This document shows, one piece after another, positions 7,909-19,383 of a stretch of DNA of 50,565 nucleotides. The notes beneath the pieces were generated by a model that was given only the letters and a program-made list of their open reading frames with translations, had not been told where the DNA came from and ran no database searches. The position numbers were made by a program, and so were the translations under genes. Numbering within the stretch: position 1 is the stretch's first letter; each line of letters starts with the position of its first letter. The stretch is from Acidimicrobiia bacterium (lineage in GTDB: Bacteria > Actinomycetota > Acidimicrobiia > Spongiisociales > ZC4RG35): positions 1-50,565 of the forward strand of contig JAICRU010000013.1 of the NCBI GenBank assembly GCA_025937235.1. Direction: 5' to 3'.

Positions 7909-9137
7909 GCGCCCCGGTGCTGGAGGCCGAGCAAAGAGGGTTCCGGGCCCCCGGCACGACTTTCATGGTGGCTGGCGGGCTGATCGGGGCCGTGGGCGCC
8001 TACCTCTTCCAGGCCTACGGTGGTCGCCAACTCGGCACCGAGGCGTTCGCCCCGGTCGCCCAATTGTGGACGGTGTTCTTCATCATCGCCACCGTCCTGC
8101 TGGTGCCAGTGGAGCAATACATCACCCGCGAAGTCGCCGTGGGCCGGAAGGTCATACCCGGCGATCTGGTGCCGGCGATGTCGGTTGCCGCCATCGGGGC
8201 CCTGGTCGGCGGTGTCTTCGTGCTTCTCACGATGGACCGTCTCTTCGCCGGGAACTTCCAGTACGTGGTCCAGATCCTTCTCCTCATGGTCGGCTATGGG
8301 CTGCTCGTGGTGGCCAAGGGTGTGTACGCCGGCCGACGCCTGTTCGCCAAGGTGGGTTGGGTCCTGATCGTCGAGACCGTGGTACGGCTGGTGGCGGGGA
8401 TCGTCGCCATCCAGCTTGCCGCCACGGCGGAATCCCTGGGCTGGGCAATGGTTCTCGGTGGATTTGCAGTCCTCGGGATGGGTTGGTGGCGTCATGACCG
8501 GGGCCACACTCGGCCCCCTGCAGCATCACCTACTCGTTTCCTCGGTGGTTACGTCGGGGGGACTGCTGCGTCGCAAGTCCTGCTGGGTGCAGCCCCCGTC
8601 GCCGTTGCCCTGCTCGGGGGTGACCAGGCGATCCAATCGATAGTCTTCGCCACCTTCACCCTGTTCCGGGCTCCCTTGACCCTGATCTTCTCCCTCCAGG
8701 GCCGGGTCCTCCCCTATTTGGTGGGATTGGCCGATTCCGGAGATCGCAGAGGCCTCGCCCAGATCGCACGCTTAGTCGTCATCGGTGGAGTTCTCCTTGC
8801 GGGCCTGGGCGCACTGGTGGGCTGGCTGATCGGCCCCGAGGTCGTCAGCCTTCTTTTCATACCAGAGTTCGCTCCTTCGGCGACCGTCGCCGCCCTGACG
8901 GCAGCTGGGGTGATGTCAGCGGCCACAGCCCAGATCGCAGGTCAGGTGCTGGTGGCGGAAGGCAGGACTTCCCGGCTTTCGATCGCGTGGGTGGCGGGCC
9001 TGGTGGCGGCGATGGTGGCGATCGTGCTGTTCGGCGGCGAGCCCGATATCCGAGTGGCGCTCGCCTTCCTCGTTGGTGAGACCGTGGCCCTGGTCACCAT
9101 GGCATTTCGGGCTACGGGCCGCCCGGTTCTCAGGTAA
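7905..9137 (+). CDS. MOP/MATE-like polysaccharide flippase (Wzx-type)
   Basis: This 410-residue membrane protein with about twelve helices follows the polysaccharide-biosynthesis transport pattern: a polar N terminus, then 'GGLIGAVGAYLFQAYGGRQLG' style helix 1, and a repeated two-bundle layout. Wzx-type flippases move undecaprenyl-linked oligosaccharides across the membrane. The GTG start overlaps the stop of the sugar-phosphate transferase gene, which supports the export role for that pathway. Sequence alone cannot separate it from lipid II or other MOP substrates. Confidence 0.78.
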   Translation: MSAPVLEAEQRGFRAPGTTFMVAGGLIGAVGAYLFQAYGGRQLGTEAFAPVAQLWTVFFIIATVLLVPVEQYITREVAVGRKVIPGDLVPAMSVAAIGALVGGVFVLLTMDRLFAGNFQYVVQILLLMVGYGLLVVAKGVYAGRRLFAKVGWVLIVETVVRLVAGIVAIQLAATAESLGWAMVLGGFAVLGMGWWRHDRGHTRPPAASPTRFLGGYVGGTAASQVLLGAAPVAVALLGGDQAIQSIVFATFTLFRAPLTLIFSLQGRVLPYLVGLADSGDRRGLAQIARLVVIGGVLLAGLGALVGWLIGPEVVSLLFIPEFAPSATVAALTAAGVMSAATAQIAGQVLVAEGRTSRLSIAWVAGLVAAMVAIVLFGGEPDIRVALAFLVGETVALVTMAFRATGRPVLR

Positions 9138-9160
9138 ACCCCCCGATGCGCGTCCGCCAC

Positions 9161-9595
9161 CTAGGCGGGGGGTGGTTGCACATGTGAGTCAACCCAACTC
9201 GAATGCTCGGCGGCGAGCACCGCCGGGAAGCGCCAGCGAAGCTCGGACGGCACCATCGGCACATGGTCGAACACGACCAGACCTGCGGTCTCCGCCTTGA
9301 CCAGGCCGGCCCTCAGGAGTGTCGGGAGGGTTCTGGGCAGCCGCACCCCCTCCCCCTTCTCGGCCGCCCGAACCAGGCGGAGCAGTTCGGCCACGGCACT
9401 CGAGCCGATGGCGGCCACCCAGAACCTCCTGACATAGGGATCCGAGGGTGCGAAGTCGCCGGGGCGAGGCTCCAGCCGGACCGGGATCACCGGCCGGATC
9501 CTTGCCGTCGGCCGAACCGAAGCACCCGGAGGCCCCACGGCGCGCAACTGCGGAGGACGAGCAGTCTGGCCACCCCCGGGCGCTTCGGTTCTCAT
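9161..9595 (-). CDS. Conserved hypothetical protein
   Basis: This 144-residue soluble protein resembles actinobacterial hypothetical proteins with a core 'SDPYVRRFWVAAIGSSAVAE' followed by 'LPTLLRAGLV' and 'RFPAVLAAEH'. I know no function. The N-terminal 40 residues are Pro/Arg/Ala-rich and may be disordered; TTG or GTG starts further in are possible. The ATG at 9595 is kept because a promoter-like TTGACG-N18-TAGATC stands immediately upstream with a 7-nt gap to the ATG. Convergent to the flippase gene and 23 bp from its stop. Confidence 0.6.
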   Translation of the reverse strand: MRTEAPGGGQTARPPQLRAVGPPGASVRPTARIRPVIPVRLEPRPGDFAPSDPYVRRFWVAAIGSSAVAELLRLVRAAEKGEGVRLPRTLPTLLRAGLVKAETAGLVVFDHVPMVPSELRWRFPAVLAAEHSSWVDSHVQPPPA

Positions 9596-9602
9596 ACGGC
9601 AC

Positions 9603-9632
9603 GATCTACTAGCGACTGTTAAACAACGTCAA
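9603..9632 (-). promoter_or_regulatory. Promoter TTGACG-N18-TAGATC
   Basis: On the minus strand, TTGACG (9632-9627) and TAGATC (9608-9603) are separated by 18 nt. The -10 box ends 7 nt before ATG 9595, so the message would be leaderless. Confidence 0.5.
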
Positions 9633-9696
9633 GAGTCCTCGACACGGCTCGCGAAAGATTCCGTTGCGCAGGTGGGTCCACCGGTTCGGGTGGGGG

Positions 9697-12294
9697 TCAG
9701 TCGTTCTCGGGCTCGGATGTGGTGGTCGAGTCCCTGGGCGGAGGGGGCGGTTCCTGGAACACGCCGATCCTGGCCACCACGTCGATCGCGCCCTCGACCT
9801 CTGTTCCCGGTGGTGGCTCGGTGGCAACAATCCGGCCAACGAGGTCCGGGTCGGTCGTCGGCGCCTCGCCCTGGATCAGATTGATCCTCACACCGCTGTC
9901 GAGCTCGAAGGATCTCACGATCTCGAGTGCCTCGTCGAAGGTGAGCCCTTGCAGGTTGGGGATGGCGCCGGTCGGGATCTCCCCGGTAGAGACAAAGATG
10001 GTGACGAACGATCCCTGTCTGACCGTGGCGCCACCGCCCGGTGACTGATTGACCACGGTGCCGGCCGGCTCCAGCGACGGCACCGGCTCGACCGACGCGT
10101 TGAGCCTGGCCTGGCGCAGCTCCCCTTTGGCGCCACTCTCGTCGAGCCCGATGACGTTGGGCACCGTCGTGGGCGGAGGCTCCAGGAACTTCTCGATGTT
10201 GCCCGGATCCGGCGGGAAGTCGGTGACGGGCAGCCCCGCGTGGACGTAGCCCATGAACTCGGCCCAGATCGGGGCGGGCACCGACCCGCCGAACACCCGG
10301 TCGTAGTGCTGACCGTTGATCGTGACGTTCTCGAGCGGGACCTGCTGTGCTTCGTAGCCGACCCAGACCGCGGTGCTGTACTCGGGGGTGTAGCCCACAT
10401 ACCAGGCGTCCAGGTAGCTCTGATGGGTGCCGGTCTTGCCACCCGGGGGGATGCCGATGTTGGCCCGGGGCGCCGTTCCCGATACCGGGACCACCTTCAG
10501 GGCTTGATTGGCCGCAGCGAAGATCGCAGGATCGGCCACCTGGGTGACCTCGGGTTGATGCTCGTAAACGGTCTCGCCGGCGCTGTTGACGATCCTGGAG
10601 ACGACGTAGTCGTCGGCGTGCTGGCCGTAGGTGGCGAAGTTCGAGTAGGCGTTGGCCATCTCCTTGGTGCTGACCGCAGAGCTGCCGAGGACGATCGACA
10701 ACACCGGGTCGAGCGCCGATTCGTCGATCCCCATCCTCTTGGCCACGTCGACGATCTTCTCGGGGCCGACCTCCAGGGAGAGTTGGGCGTAAACGGCGTT
10801 CACCGAGTTGTAGGTCGCCTCGGCGAGGTCGATCACACCGAATGAGGCCCCGGCGTTGCGCACCGTCCAGATATTCGAGCCGTTGGGGGCACAGGGGAAC
10901 GGGCACTCGATCTTGACCGGGCTCTTGCCGCTCCAACTGTGTCCCATGGTGAACCCGTTCTCCAGCGCCGCGATCAACCCGAACACCTTGAAGGCCGAGC
11001 CCGGGTTTCGCCGCCCCTGCACGGCCAGGTCGAACTGGGAGAACTCGAACGGGAGCCCGGAGGCCATGACCTTCACCGCCCCGGTCCAGTTGTCGACCAT
11101 CGTCATGGCGCCGGTGGGCACACAGGAATGGGTCTCGGAGTAACGGGCGAGGAAGTCGTCGGTCTCGTTGGGGAGGATCTCCCTGCAGTGCGCCAGGTTC
11201 TCGTCATAGGGGGGGAGGGGAAGCCATGTGCTCAGGATCTCGTTCGCCTTGTTCTGCAGCTCGAGGTCGATCGTGGTGAAGACCTGGAGACCTCCGCCGC
11301 CCTCGCAGGCGACGTCGTCCGCCGGGCAGCCGAACACCGCCTTCTTCCGGTCTTCGGGCGTCGCGCCGAGGAAGTCGAACTCCGGGGCGTTGAGCAGCTG
11401 GCGCTTGACCTCTGCAACGACGTGATCGGCGGGCCCGCGGCGAAGCGGCGCGTCGATGACGCCGATCGGATCCTCGACGGAGGCGTCTGCCTGGGCCCGG
11501 GTTATCCATCCGTTCTCCTGCATCTCACGGATGACCTCGTCACGTCTCTCCAGGGTGAGCTCGGGCCTGCTTCGCGGGTTGTAGAGGGAGGGGTTGCGCA
11601 CCATCACGGCGAGGGTTGCGGCCTCGCTGATCGAGAGCTCGGCCATGGGCTTGTTGAAGAACTCCTCCGACGCCGTCTTCACCCCATAGGCGCCTGCCCC
11701 GAAGTAGACCGAGTTCATGTAGAACTCGAGGATCCGCTCCTTGGGGAATCGGCGCTCGACCTCGGCGGAGACGAAAGCCTCGGTGATCTTGCGCTGGATG
11801 GTGACCTCGGAGCCGACGAAGGCGTTCTTCACCACCTGCTGGGTGATCGTCGACCCACCACGGGTTCGGTCGCTGATCAGGTTGTCGATGGCGGCCGAGA
11901 CGATGGCGGAGAAATCGATGCCCTCGTGCTCGAAGAACTGGCTGTCCTCAGCGGCGAGGATGGCGTAGACCAGGATCTCCGGGACGTCCTTGTAAGCGAC
12001 CGGCTCGGAGTTGCGGCCGTCATGGAGCTCGGCGAGGACCTCACCGGACTCGGCGTAGATCCGGCTCACCCGGCTCAGATCGGGCAGCGTCAGCTCCATC
12101 GACCTGGTGTCGGGCACCCAATCTCGCTTCACGTCTTCGAATGTCCCGTAGGCGCTGTTCGCTCCCAGGAATGCGAACAACCCCACCCAACCTGAGAGGA
12201 GCAGGGAAATGGATAGAAGCGTGGCGAGGGCGCCGAACCATCGGCCGCGCCGCTCCCGCGCTTCAATTTGGTGGATCAGGGCTTTACGGGCCAT
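9697..12294 (-). CDS. Class A penicillin-binding protein with two PASTA domains
   Basis: This 865-residue bifunctional peptidoglycan synthase has a short cytoplasmic N terminus, one membrane anchor (about 21-45), and a GT51 glycosyltransferase domain with '[10 protein letters not shown]' (catalytic Glu about residue 116). The transpeptidase domain carries SxxK at S433-K436, SxN at S497-N499 and KTGT from K620. Two PASTA-like repeats (about 715-850) and a Thr/Ser/Pro-rich tail end it. PASTA domains bind muropeptides or lipid II in related enzymes. ATG 12294 is chosen because the open frame upstream is antisense to the mutase leader region and gives a Pro/Arg-rich non-family sequence. Monocistronic; divergent from the mutase gene across 59 bp. 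Confidence 0.93.
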   Translation of the reverse strand: MARKALIHQIEARERRGRWFGALATLLSISLLLSGWVGLFAFLGANSAYGTFEDVKRDWVPDTRSMELTLPDLSRVSRIYAESGEVLAELHDGRNSEPVAYKDVPEILVYAILAAEDSQFFEHEGIDFSAIVSAAIDNLISDRTRGGSTITQQVVKNAFVGSEVTIQRKITEAFVSAEVERRFPKERILEFYMNSVYFGAGAYGVKTASEEFFNKPMAELSISEAATLAVMVRNPSLYNPRSRPELTLERRDEVIREMQENGWITRAQADASVEDPIGVIDAPLRRGPADHVVAEVKRQLLNAPEFDFLGATPEDRKKAVFGCPADDVACEGGGGLQVFTTIDLELQNKANEILSTWLPLPPYDENLAHCREILPNETDDFLARYSETHSCVPTGAMTMVDNWTGAVKVMASGLPFEFSQFDLAVQGRRNPGSAFKVFGLIAALENGFTMGHSWSGKSPVKIECPFPCAPNGSNIWTVRNAGASFGVIDLAEATYNSVNAVYAQLSLEVGPEKIVDVAKRMGIDESALDPVLSIVLGSSAVSTKEMANAYSNFATYGQHADDYVVSRIVNSAGETVYEHQPEVTQVADPAIFAAANQALKVVPVSGTAPRANIGIPPGGKTGTHQSYLDAWYVGYTPEYSTAVWVGYEAQQVPLENVTINGQHYDRVFGGSVPAPIWAEFMGYVHAGLPVTDFPPDPGNIEKFLEPPPTTVPNVIGLDESGAKGELRQARLNASVEPVPSLEPAGTVVNQSPGGGATVRQGSFVTIFVSTGEIPTGAIPNLQGLTFDEALEIVRSFELDSGVRINLIQGEAPTTDPDLVGRIVATEPPPGTEVEGAIDVVARIGVFQEPPPPPRDSTTTSEPEND

Positions 12295-12353
12295 GGATGG
12301 GAATGGACGTCCTAGGTGTCCTGGAAAGTTCCCGCCATGAATCGACTGGAACG

Positions 12354-13934
<1,581 letters not shown>

Positions 13935-13947
13935 GCAACAGGCCGAA

Positions 13948-15306
13948 ATGAGCGACTCGAGACGACATCTTGTGATAATCGGCGGCGGGCCGGCCGGGAC
14001 CCAGGCGGCGACGACCGCCGCTTCCAAGGGCGGCCGCGTGACCCTCATCGAGAAGGAGATCGTCGGCGGAGCGGCCCATCTCTGGGACTGCATCCCCTCC
14101 AAGACGATGGCGGCCAGCGCCTTGCGGCACTCCTCTGTGCGCAACGCGGCCAAGTTGGGTCTTTCCACCGAGCCCACCCGCGTGGACACGGGTGTCTTGG
14201 CCGAGCGCATCCGGGTCATCACCGGCGACATCAACCGAAACTGGCTCGAGTTGCTCGATTCGCAGGCGGTCGACGTCGTCTCCGGCCACGGCCGATTCGT
14301 CTCGGACCACGAGGTCATTGTCGAGACCGAATCGGGAGAGCGCCGGATCGGCTTCGACCGGGCCATGGTCTCCACCGGGTCGGCGCCGCGCGTCCCGGAT
14401 TGGGCGCCCGTCGACGGGGAGAGGGTGCTGACGACCAGGGATTGCTACGACCTCGATGAGGTGCCCGAGCATGTCGTGATCATCGGCTCGGGGGTGACGG
14501 GCGTCGAGTTCACTCACATCTTCGAGAGCCTCGGGTCGAAGGTGAGCCTGGTCGTGTCTCGCCGGCAGATCCTCCCCCTGCGCGATGCCGAGGTGGCTGC
14601 CGTGCTCGAAGAGGATTTCATCGAGAGAGGGGTCCACCTCGCGTTCGGCGCCCGAGCCGAGAAGATCGATGTCGACGGCTCCGGGATCTCGGTGTTCTGC
14701 GACGACGGGAGGATCCTGCACGGGTCACACGCCCTACTCGCGGTGGGATCGGTGCCGCTCACCGACCGGATCGGGCTCGAGGAGGCCGGCATCGCCGCGA
14801 GCAACGGTTACATCGAAGTCGACGAGTACCAGAGGACTTCCGTCCCACACATCTACGCCGCCGGTGACGTAACCGGTCAGATGCCCCTGTCCTCGGTTGC
14901 CTCGATGCAGGGACGGAAGATCGCTCGCCATGCCCTGGACCTCCCGGTGACCCCGCTCGATTACTCGAAGGTGGCCGAGGCCATCTTCACCGAGCCCGAG
15001 ATCGCCTCGGTGGGGCTGGTCGACGTCGAGGCGGCGGCTCAGGGCCGCAAGGTGCGGACGATGAAGGTCCCCTTCGCCGCCAACGCCCGATCGGTGCTGC
15101 AACATTTCACGAGGGGCTTCGTCAAGTTGACCTCCGACCCTGCCACCGGGGTGGTGCTTGGCGGCACCATCGTCGGTCATCGGGCCTCGGAGCTGATCGG
15201 GGTCCTCACCCTGGCCGTCCAAGCCGATGTCACGGTCAAGCAACTGGTGGAGACACTGATGGCCCATCCGACCATGACAGAAGCCATTTCCGACGCGGCG
15301 GAGTGA
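13948..15306 (+). CDS. LpdA-like flavoprotein disulfide reductase homologue lacking one redox cysteine
   Basis: This 452-residue FAD/NAD(P)-binding protein of the pyridine nucleotide-disulfide oxidoreductase family has the FAD Rossmann motif 'IIGGGPAGTQAA' near residue 9, a second NAD(P) motif 'IIGSGVTGVEF', and 'IYAAGDVTG'. In the usual redox site (GGTCLNVGCIPSK) the first Cys is replaced: here 'GGAAHLWDCIPSK' has A43 and only C48. The C-terminal H440-P-T...E445 dyad is kept. This loss of one cysteine is known for mycobacterial LpdA (Rv3303c), an NAD(P)H:quinone reductase, so lipoamide dehydrogenase activity is unlikely. ATG 13948 is preferred over GTG 13915, which would overlap the mutase stop. 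Its place between mutase and carboxylase genes may be historical rather than functional. Confidence 0.87.
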   Translation: MSDSRRHLVIIGGGPAGTQAATTAASKGGRVTLIEKEIVGGAAHLWDCIPSKTMAASALRHSSVRNAAKLGLSTEPTRVDTGVLAERIRVITGDINRNWLELLDSQAVDVVSGHGRFVSDHEVIVETESGERRIGFDRAMVSTGSAPRVPDWAPVDGERVLTTRDCYDLDEVPEHVVIIGSGVTGVEFTHIFESLGSKVSLVVSRRQILPLRDAEVAAVLEEDFIERGVHLAFGARAEKIDVDGSGISVFCDDGRILHGSHALLAVGSVPLTDRIGLEEAGIAASNGYIEVDEYQRTSVPHIYAAGDVTGQMPLSSVASMQGRKIARHALDLPVTPLDYSKVAEAIFTEPEIASVGLVDVEAAAQGRKVRTMKVPFAANARSVLQHFTRGFVKLTSDPATGVVLGGTIVGHRASELIGVLTLAVQADVTVKQLVETLMAHPTMTEAISDAAE

Positions 15307-15329
15307 GGGCGACCCCCGCCAAGCAGAAA

Positions 15330-15350
15330 GCGCCTACCAAGGGTTGGCGC
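15330..15350. terminator. Bidirectional hairpin terminator
   Basis: GCGCC and GGCGC form a stem, extended past one T/T mismatch by ACC/GGT around an AAG loop, between two convergent genes. The plus side is followed by GGTTCTT and the minus side by TTTCTGCTT, so it could stop transcription from both directions. Confidence 0.65.
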
Positions 15351-15355
15351 GGTTC

Positions 15356-17083
15356 TTACTTCACGATTGCGATGACCTGACCCGGGGTCACCGTGTCGCC
15401 GGGTTGGACGCGGAGGTCGACCAGCTCGCCGGTGCTGGGGGAGCGGACCTCGTTCTCCATCTTCATGGCCTCCAAGACGCAGATCGGATCGCCCACGCTG
15501 ACCGCCGCCCCGGCGGCGAAGTGAACCTTGACGATCGTGCCCTGCATCGGAGCAGTGACGACACCGTCCGGTTGGGCGACCGCTCCGGTGAGCTGGAGCC
15601 TGGGTGGGCGACGCCGAATGGCGCCGGCGGCAGGCTCCGGCGCCCAGTAGCTCACGGCGAACCTCCTGCCCCCGACCTCGACCGTGATGTCACGCCGGGC
15701 GAGATTCTCATCTTCGGGCAGGGAGGGGGTGGCATCCGGATCGCCCGCTCCCAGGTCCACGCTCTCCTCCATCCACTTGGTGTGATGAGTTCCGTTGATG
15801 AAGTCGGGATGGGAGAGCACGGCGAGAAGGGCGGGAATCGTGGAGGCGACTCCGGTCACCCGAAACTCCTCGAGGGCTCTCCGTCCCTTGCTGATCGCAT
15901 GGGCACGGTCCGGTGCCCACACCACGAGCTTCGCCATCAGGTTGTCGTAGTACTGGGACACATTGGTGCCAGGGGTTATCCAGGAATCGACGCGAACCCC
16001 CGGCCCGGCGGGCTCCTGCCACTCCACGACCTGCCCCGGGGTGGGCAGGTACTGGTTGAAAGGGTCTTCGGCGTTGATCCGGAACTCGATTGCGTGCCCG
16101 CGCGTGTCGACGGTGTCGAAGCCGAGCTCCTCTCCGGCGGCGATCTTCAGCTGCCACTCCACCAGGTCGAGCCCGGTGACCATCTCGGTGACTGTGTGCT
16201 CGACCTGGAGCCGGGTGTTCATCTCGAGGAAGTAGAAGTTCCCCGAGACGTCGACGAGGAACTCGACGGTCCCTGCGTTGACGTACCCACACGACCTGCC
16301 CGCGGCGAGGGCGGCCCGGCCCAGGGCACGGCGCTGCTTCACGCTGAGACCTGGCGACGGTGTCTCCTCGATCAGCTTCTGATGACGACGCTGGACCGAG
16401 CAGTCGCGCTCGCCGAGGAACACTCCCTTTCCGTTCTTGTCGAACAGGACCTGAGCCTCGACATGGCGGGGCCGCTCCAGGTACTTCTCGACGTAGACCT
16501 CCGGATTCCCGAAATAGGCATCCGCCTCACGTCTCGCCCCTTCGAAGGCCTCGTCGAGCTCCTCCGGCCCACGGACGACCCGAAGGCCCTTGCCACCACC
16601 ACCGTGGGCCGCCTTGATCGCGATCGGATACCCGAACTGGTCGGCCAGCGAGCCGGCCCTGTCCACCGATGTGACAGGATCGGTGACGCCGGGGACAGTG
16701 GGCACGCCGAACTTCTCGGCGTTGCGGCGCGACGTGATCTTGTCGCCCATGGCCTCGATAGCCTGCGCCGGCGGGCCCACCCAGACGATCCCGGCGTCGC
16801 TGACCGCTTGGGCGAAGGCGGCGTTCTCGGAGAGAAACCCATAGCCGGGGTGGATCGCCTCCGCGCCCGAGTCGTGCGCGATCTGCAGGATCTTGTTCTG
16901 GTTGAGATAGCTCTCGGCGGCGGGCGCCGGCCCGGCGTTCCAGGCTTCATCGGCCAGATCCACATGGAGGGAATCCCTATCGAGCTCCGAGTAGATGGCG
17001 ATGGTCCGCATCCCCATCTCCCGGGCAGTTCGAATGACCCTGACGGCGATCTCGCCGCGGTTGGCGACGAGGAGGCTCTTCAT
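15356..17083 (-). CDS. Acyl-CoA (propionyl/acetyl-CoA) carboxylase alpha subunit: biotin carboxylase + BCCP
   Basis: This 575-residue biotin-dependent carboxylase subunit has a biotin carboxylase N domain ('LLVANRGEIAVRVIRTA'), an ATP-grasp domain with 'KAAHGGGGKGLRVV', and 'EMNTRLQVEHTVTE' with the catalytic region. A BCCP domain at the C terminus contains 'EAMKMEN' with biotinyl K541. It carboxylates biotin and pairs with the beta subunit encoded just upstream. The ATG overlaps the stop of the beta gene as TGATG; a GTG one codon upstream is also possible. The mutase and biotin ligase in the neighbourhood point to propionyl-CoA, but actinobacterial alpha subunits are often shared between acetyl- and propionyl-CoA carboxylases. 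Confidence 0.92.
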   Translation of the reverse strand: MKSLLVANRGEIAVRVIRTAREMGMRTIAIYSELDRDSLHVDLADEAWNAGPAPAAESYLNQNKILQIAHDSGAEAIHPGYGFLSENAAFAQAVSDAGIVWVGPPAQAIEAMGDKITSRRNAEKFGVPTVPGVTDPVTSVDRAGSLADQFGYPIAIKAAHGGGGKGLRVVRGPEELDEAFEGARREADAYFGNPEVYVEKYLERPRHVEAQVLFDKNGKGVFLGERDCSVQRRHQKLIEETPSPGLSVKQRRALGRAALAAGRSCGYVNAGTVEFLVDVSGNFYFLEMNTRLQVEHTVTEMVTGLDLVEWQLKIAAGEELGFDTVDTRGHAIEFRINAEDPFNQYLPTPGQVVEWQEPAGPGVRVDSWITPGTNVSQYYDNLMAKLVVWAPDRAHAISKGRRALEEFRVTGVASTIPALLAVLSHPDFINGTHHTKWMEESVDLGAGDPDATPSLPEDENLARRDITVEVGGRRFAVSYWAPEPAAGAIRRRPPRLQLTGAVAQPDGVVTAPMQGTIVKVHFAAGAAVSVGDPICVLEAMKMENEVRSPSTGELVDLRVQPGDTVTPGQVIAIVK

Positions 17084-18633
17084 CACTGAGGCCCGTTCCC
17101 GTGCTTCTTCGGAGGGAGAGTTTCTCTCTTGGTGCGCAGGACCTCGAGGGCTCGGATCAGCTTGTAGCGGGTCTCACGGGGCTCGATCACCTCGTCGACT
17201 AGCCCGAGCTCGGCGGCCACGTAGGGGTTGTTGAACTTCTCCTCGTAATCAGAGATCAGCTCGGTTCGGGTCTTCTCGGGATCATCGGTGCCGGATATCT
17301 CACGCCGGTGGATGATGTTGACCGCACCCTGGGCGCCCATTACGGCGATCTCCGCCGAAGGCCAGGCGAAGACCAGGTCCGCTCTGATACCACGAGCATT
17401 CATCACCAGATAGGCCCCCCCGTAAGCCTTTCTCGTGATCACGCTGATCCTGGGCACCGTGGCCTCGCAGTAGGCATAGAGCAGCTTGGCTCCGTGTCGA
17501 ATGATCCCGTGGTGCTCCTGATCGACCCCGGGGAGAAACCCGGGCACGTCCACGAAGGTGATGATGGGCACGTTGAAGGCATCGCAGAAGCGCACGAAGC
17601 GAGCGGCCTTCTCCGAAGCCTCGATGTCGAGGGTTCCCGCCAGGATCGACGGCTGGTTGGCGACGACGCCCACGGCGTGCCCGTCGAGCCGCCCGAACCC
17701 GACCACGATGTTCCTGGCCCACAGCTCATGCACCTCGAGGAACTCGCCGCTGTCGAGGACGGTCTCCACCAGCTCCACCATGTCGTATGGCTGATTGGCC
17801 GAGTCGGGGATGATGGAGTCCAGCGAGTCGTCGAGCCTGTCGGGCCGGTCGGTGGGGGCGAAGTACGGGGGCAGCTCCATGTTGTTGCGAGGCAGAAAAG
17901 ACATCAGATATCGCACCGCCTCGAGGGCGTCGATTCCGGTCGGGTAGACGAAGTGGGTCACCCCCGATTTGGAGGCATGGGCGGCAGCCCCACCTAGCTC
18001 TTCCATTGTCACTTCCTCACCGGTCACCGCCTTGATGACGTCGGGCCCGGTGATGAACATGTGGCTGGTCTGGTCGACCTGGAACACGAAGTCGGTCAAC
18101 GCCGGTGAGTAGACCGCGCCGCCGGCGCAAGGTCCCATGATCACCGAGACCTGGGGGATCACGCCCGAGGCCCGCACGTTGCGCTCGAATATCCTCCCGT
18201 AGCCGTCCAGCGAGGCAATGCCCTCCTGGATCCTCGCCCCGCCGGAGTCCTTGAGGCCGATCAAGGGAGTCCCGGTGTCGAGCGCCATGTCCATCACCTT
18301 GCAGATCTTGTCCGCCACGACCTTGCTGAGACTCCCCCCAAACACCGTGAAGTCCTCGGCGAATACGAAGACGGGCCGGCCGTCGATCGTCCCGTGCCCG
18401 GTCACGACAGCATCTCCTAGCGGGCGCTTGTCCTCTATCCCGAAGCCCGACGACTGATGCCTGACGAACTGGTCGATCTCCTGGAACGAGCCCTTGTCGA
18501 GGAGCGCATCGAGCCGTTCCCGGGCGGTGAGCTTCCCTTGCTCGTGCTGTCGGGCGATGGCGCGCTGGCTTCCTGCATGCAGGGCCTCCTCGCGTAGCTC
18601 CCTGAGTCGCTCGATCCGCGCCTCGGTCCCCAA
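17083..18633 (-). CDS. Acyl-CoA carboxylase beta subunit (propionyl-CoA carboxylase PccB-like)
   Basis: This 516-residue carboxyltransferase moves CO2 from carboxybiotin to an acyl-CoA. It contains 'DEDFTVFGGSLS'-like block ('AEDFTVFGGSLSKVVADKI'), 'GLKDSGGARIQEG', 'GPCAGGAVYSPALTDF' and 'RKAYGGAYLVM', the two oxyanion-hole glycine-rich loops of the crotonase-fold halves. Start TTG 18633 is the first possible start after an in-frame stop; a GGAGGAG ribosome binding site lies very close (about 2 nt). It is the first gene of the beta-alpha operon and is divergent from birA across 43 bp. Propionyl-CoA as substrate is inferred from the mutase upstream and the family resemblance. Confidence 0.92.
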   Translation of the reverse strand: MGTEARIERLRELREEALHAGSQRAIARQHEQGKLTARERLDALLDKGSFQEIDQFVRHQSSGFGIEDKRPLGDAVVTGHGTIDGRPVFVFAEDFTVFGGSLSKVVADKICKVMDMALDTGTPLIGLKDSGGARIQEGIASLDGYGRIFERNVRASGVIPQVSVIMGPCAGGAVYSPALTDFVFQVDQTSHMFITGPDVIKAVTGEEVTMEELGGAAAHASKSGVTHFVYPTGIDALEAVRYLMSFLPRNNMELPPYFAPTDRPDRLDDSLDSIIPDSANQPYDMVELVETVLDSGEFLEVHELWARNIVVGFGRLDGHAVGVVANQPSILAGTLDIEASEKAARFVRFCDAFNVPIITFVDVPGFLPGVDQEHHGIIRHGAKLLYAYCEATVPRISVITRKAYGGAYLVMNARGIRADLVFAWPSAEIAVMGAQGAVNIIHRREISGTDDPEKTRTELISDYEEKFNNPYVAAELGLVDEVIEPRETRYKLIRALEVLRTKRETLPPKKHGNGPQ

Positions 18634-18676
18634 GACTCCTCCGTAATCTCACGTTTCCGACTCGTCAGGAGACGAG

Positions 18677-19333
18677 ATGGCTACACCCTATTTGCAATTC
18701 TGGGAGGAAAGTGTCCCATCGACCCAGGACCTGGCCCGGGCTCGACTCGGCCCGCTCCCGGTGGTCGTGTCCGCCCGGCGCCAGTCCGCAGGGCGGGGAA
18801 GGAGTGGTGCCGCCTGGGAGACCGCGCCGAGGGCACTGGCCGTGTCGGCCGCTTTTCGCCGCCCGGATGAGGATCGACGGCCTTTTTCGCTGATGGCGGG
18901 GGTGGCGGCGGCGAGGGCGATCGGAGCGGTCAGCCTGAAATGGCCCAATGACATCTTCTCGGATGAGGCCAAGGCAGGGGGGATCCTGGTGGAGCGGTCC
19001 TCTGGGATGGTGGTGGTCGGGCTGGGCGTCAATCTGTGGTGGCCGGACCCTCCCGAGGGCGTATCCGCATTGCGTGATTCCGACCCCGGTGCGGGGGCCC
19101 ATGCTCCGATCGCGGGTCTCTGGGCTGCGGAGCTGTTCTCTCTGATCGAGGCCGAGGGCTGGCCCCTGGAGGAGTACCGCCGACTCTGTGACACCGTGGG
19201 CCGCGAGATCACCTGGGAGCCTGATGGCGGTGGCCGCGCCATCGACATCGATGAGGATGGAGGACTGGTCGTCGAGATCGACGGTCGGCGCGTGACGATC
19301 ACCTCCGGTGTGGTCAGCCATGTGAGGAGTTGA
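18677..19333 (+). CDS. birA: Biotin--[acyl-CoA carboxylase] ligase
   Basis: This 218-residue class I biotin protein ligase lacks the N-terminal DNA-binding domain, so it is not a repressor. Motifs: 'STQDLARARL' near residue 13, biotin/ATP loop 'GRGRSGAAWETAPRALAVS', 'LKWPNDIF', 'KAGGILVE', and 'VGLGVNL'. The C-terminal small domain ('IDIDEDGGLVVEIDGRR') is the SH3-like cap. It attaches biotin to the lysine of the BCCP domain encoded by the neighbouring carboxylase alpha gene; being divergent from that operon fits this role. The ATG follows a CAGGAGA ribosome binding site. Confidence 0.93.
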   Translation: MATPYLQFWEESVPSTQDLARARLGPLPVVVSARRQSAGRGRSGAAWETAPRALAVSAAFRRPDEDRRPFSLMAGVAAARAIGAVSLKWPNDIFSDEAKAGGILVERSSGMVVVGLGVNLWWPDPPEGVSALRDSDPGAGAHAPIAGLWAAELFSLIEAEGWPLEEYRRLCDTVGREITWEPDGGGRAIDIDEDGGLVVEIDGRRVTITSGVVSHVRS

Positions 19334-19383
19334 CACCTTCTGAAGGCGGATGTGGACATGAGCCCATTCCCGACACGGAAGAC

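Noticed and set aside
15344-17089. A 581-codon open frame on the plus strand
   Set aside because: Antisense to the carboxylase alpha gene. Its composition is a mirror of high-GC codons and no family motif is visible.
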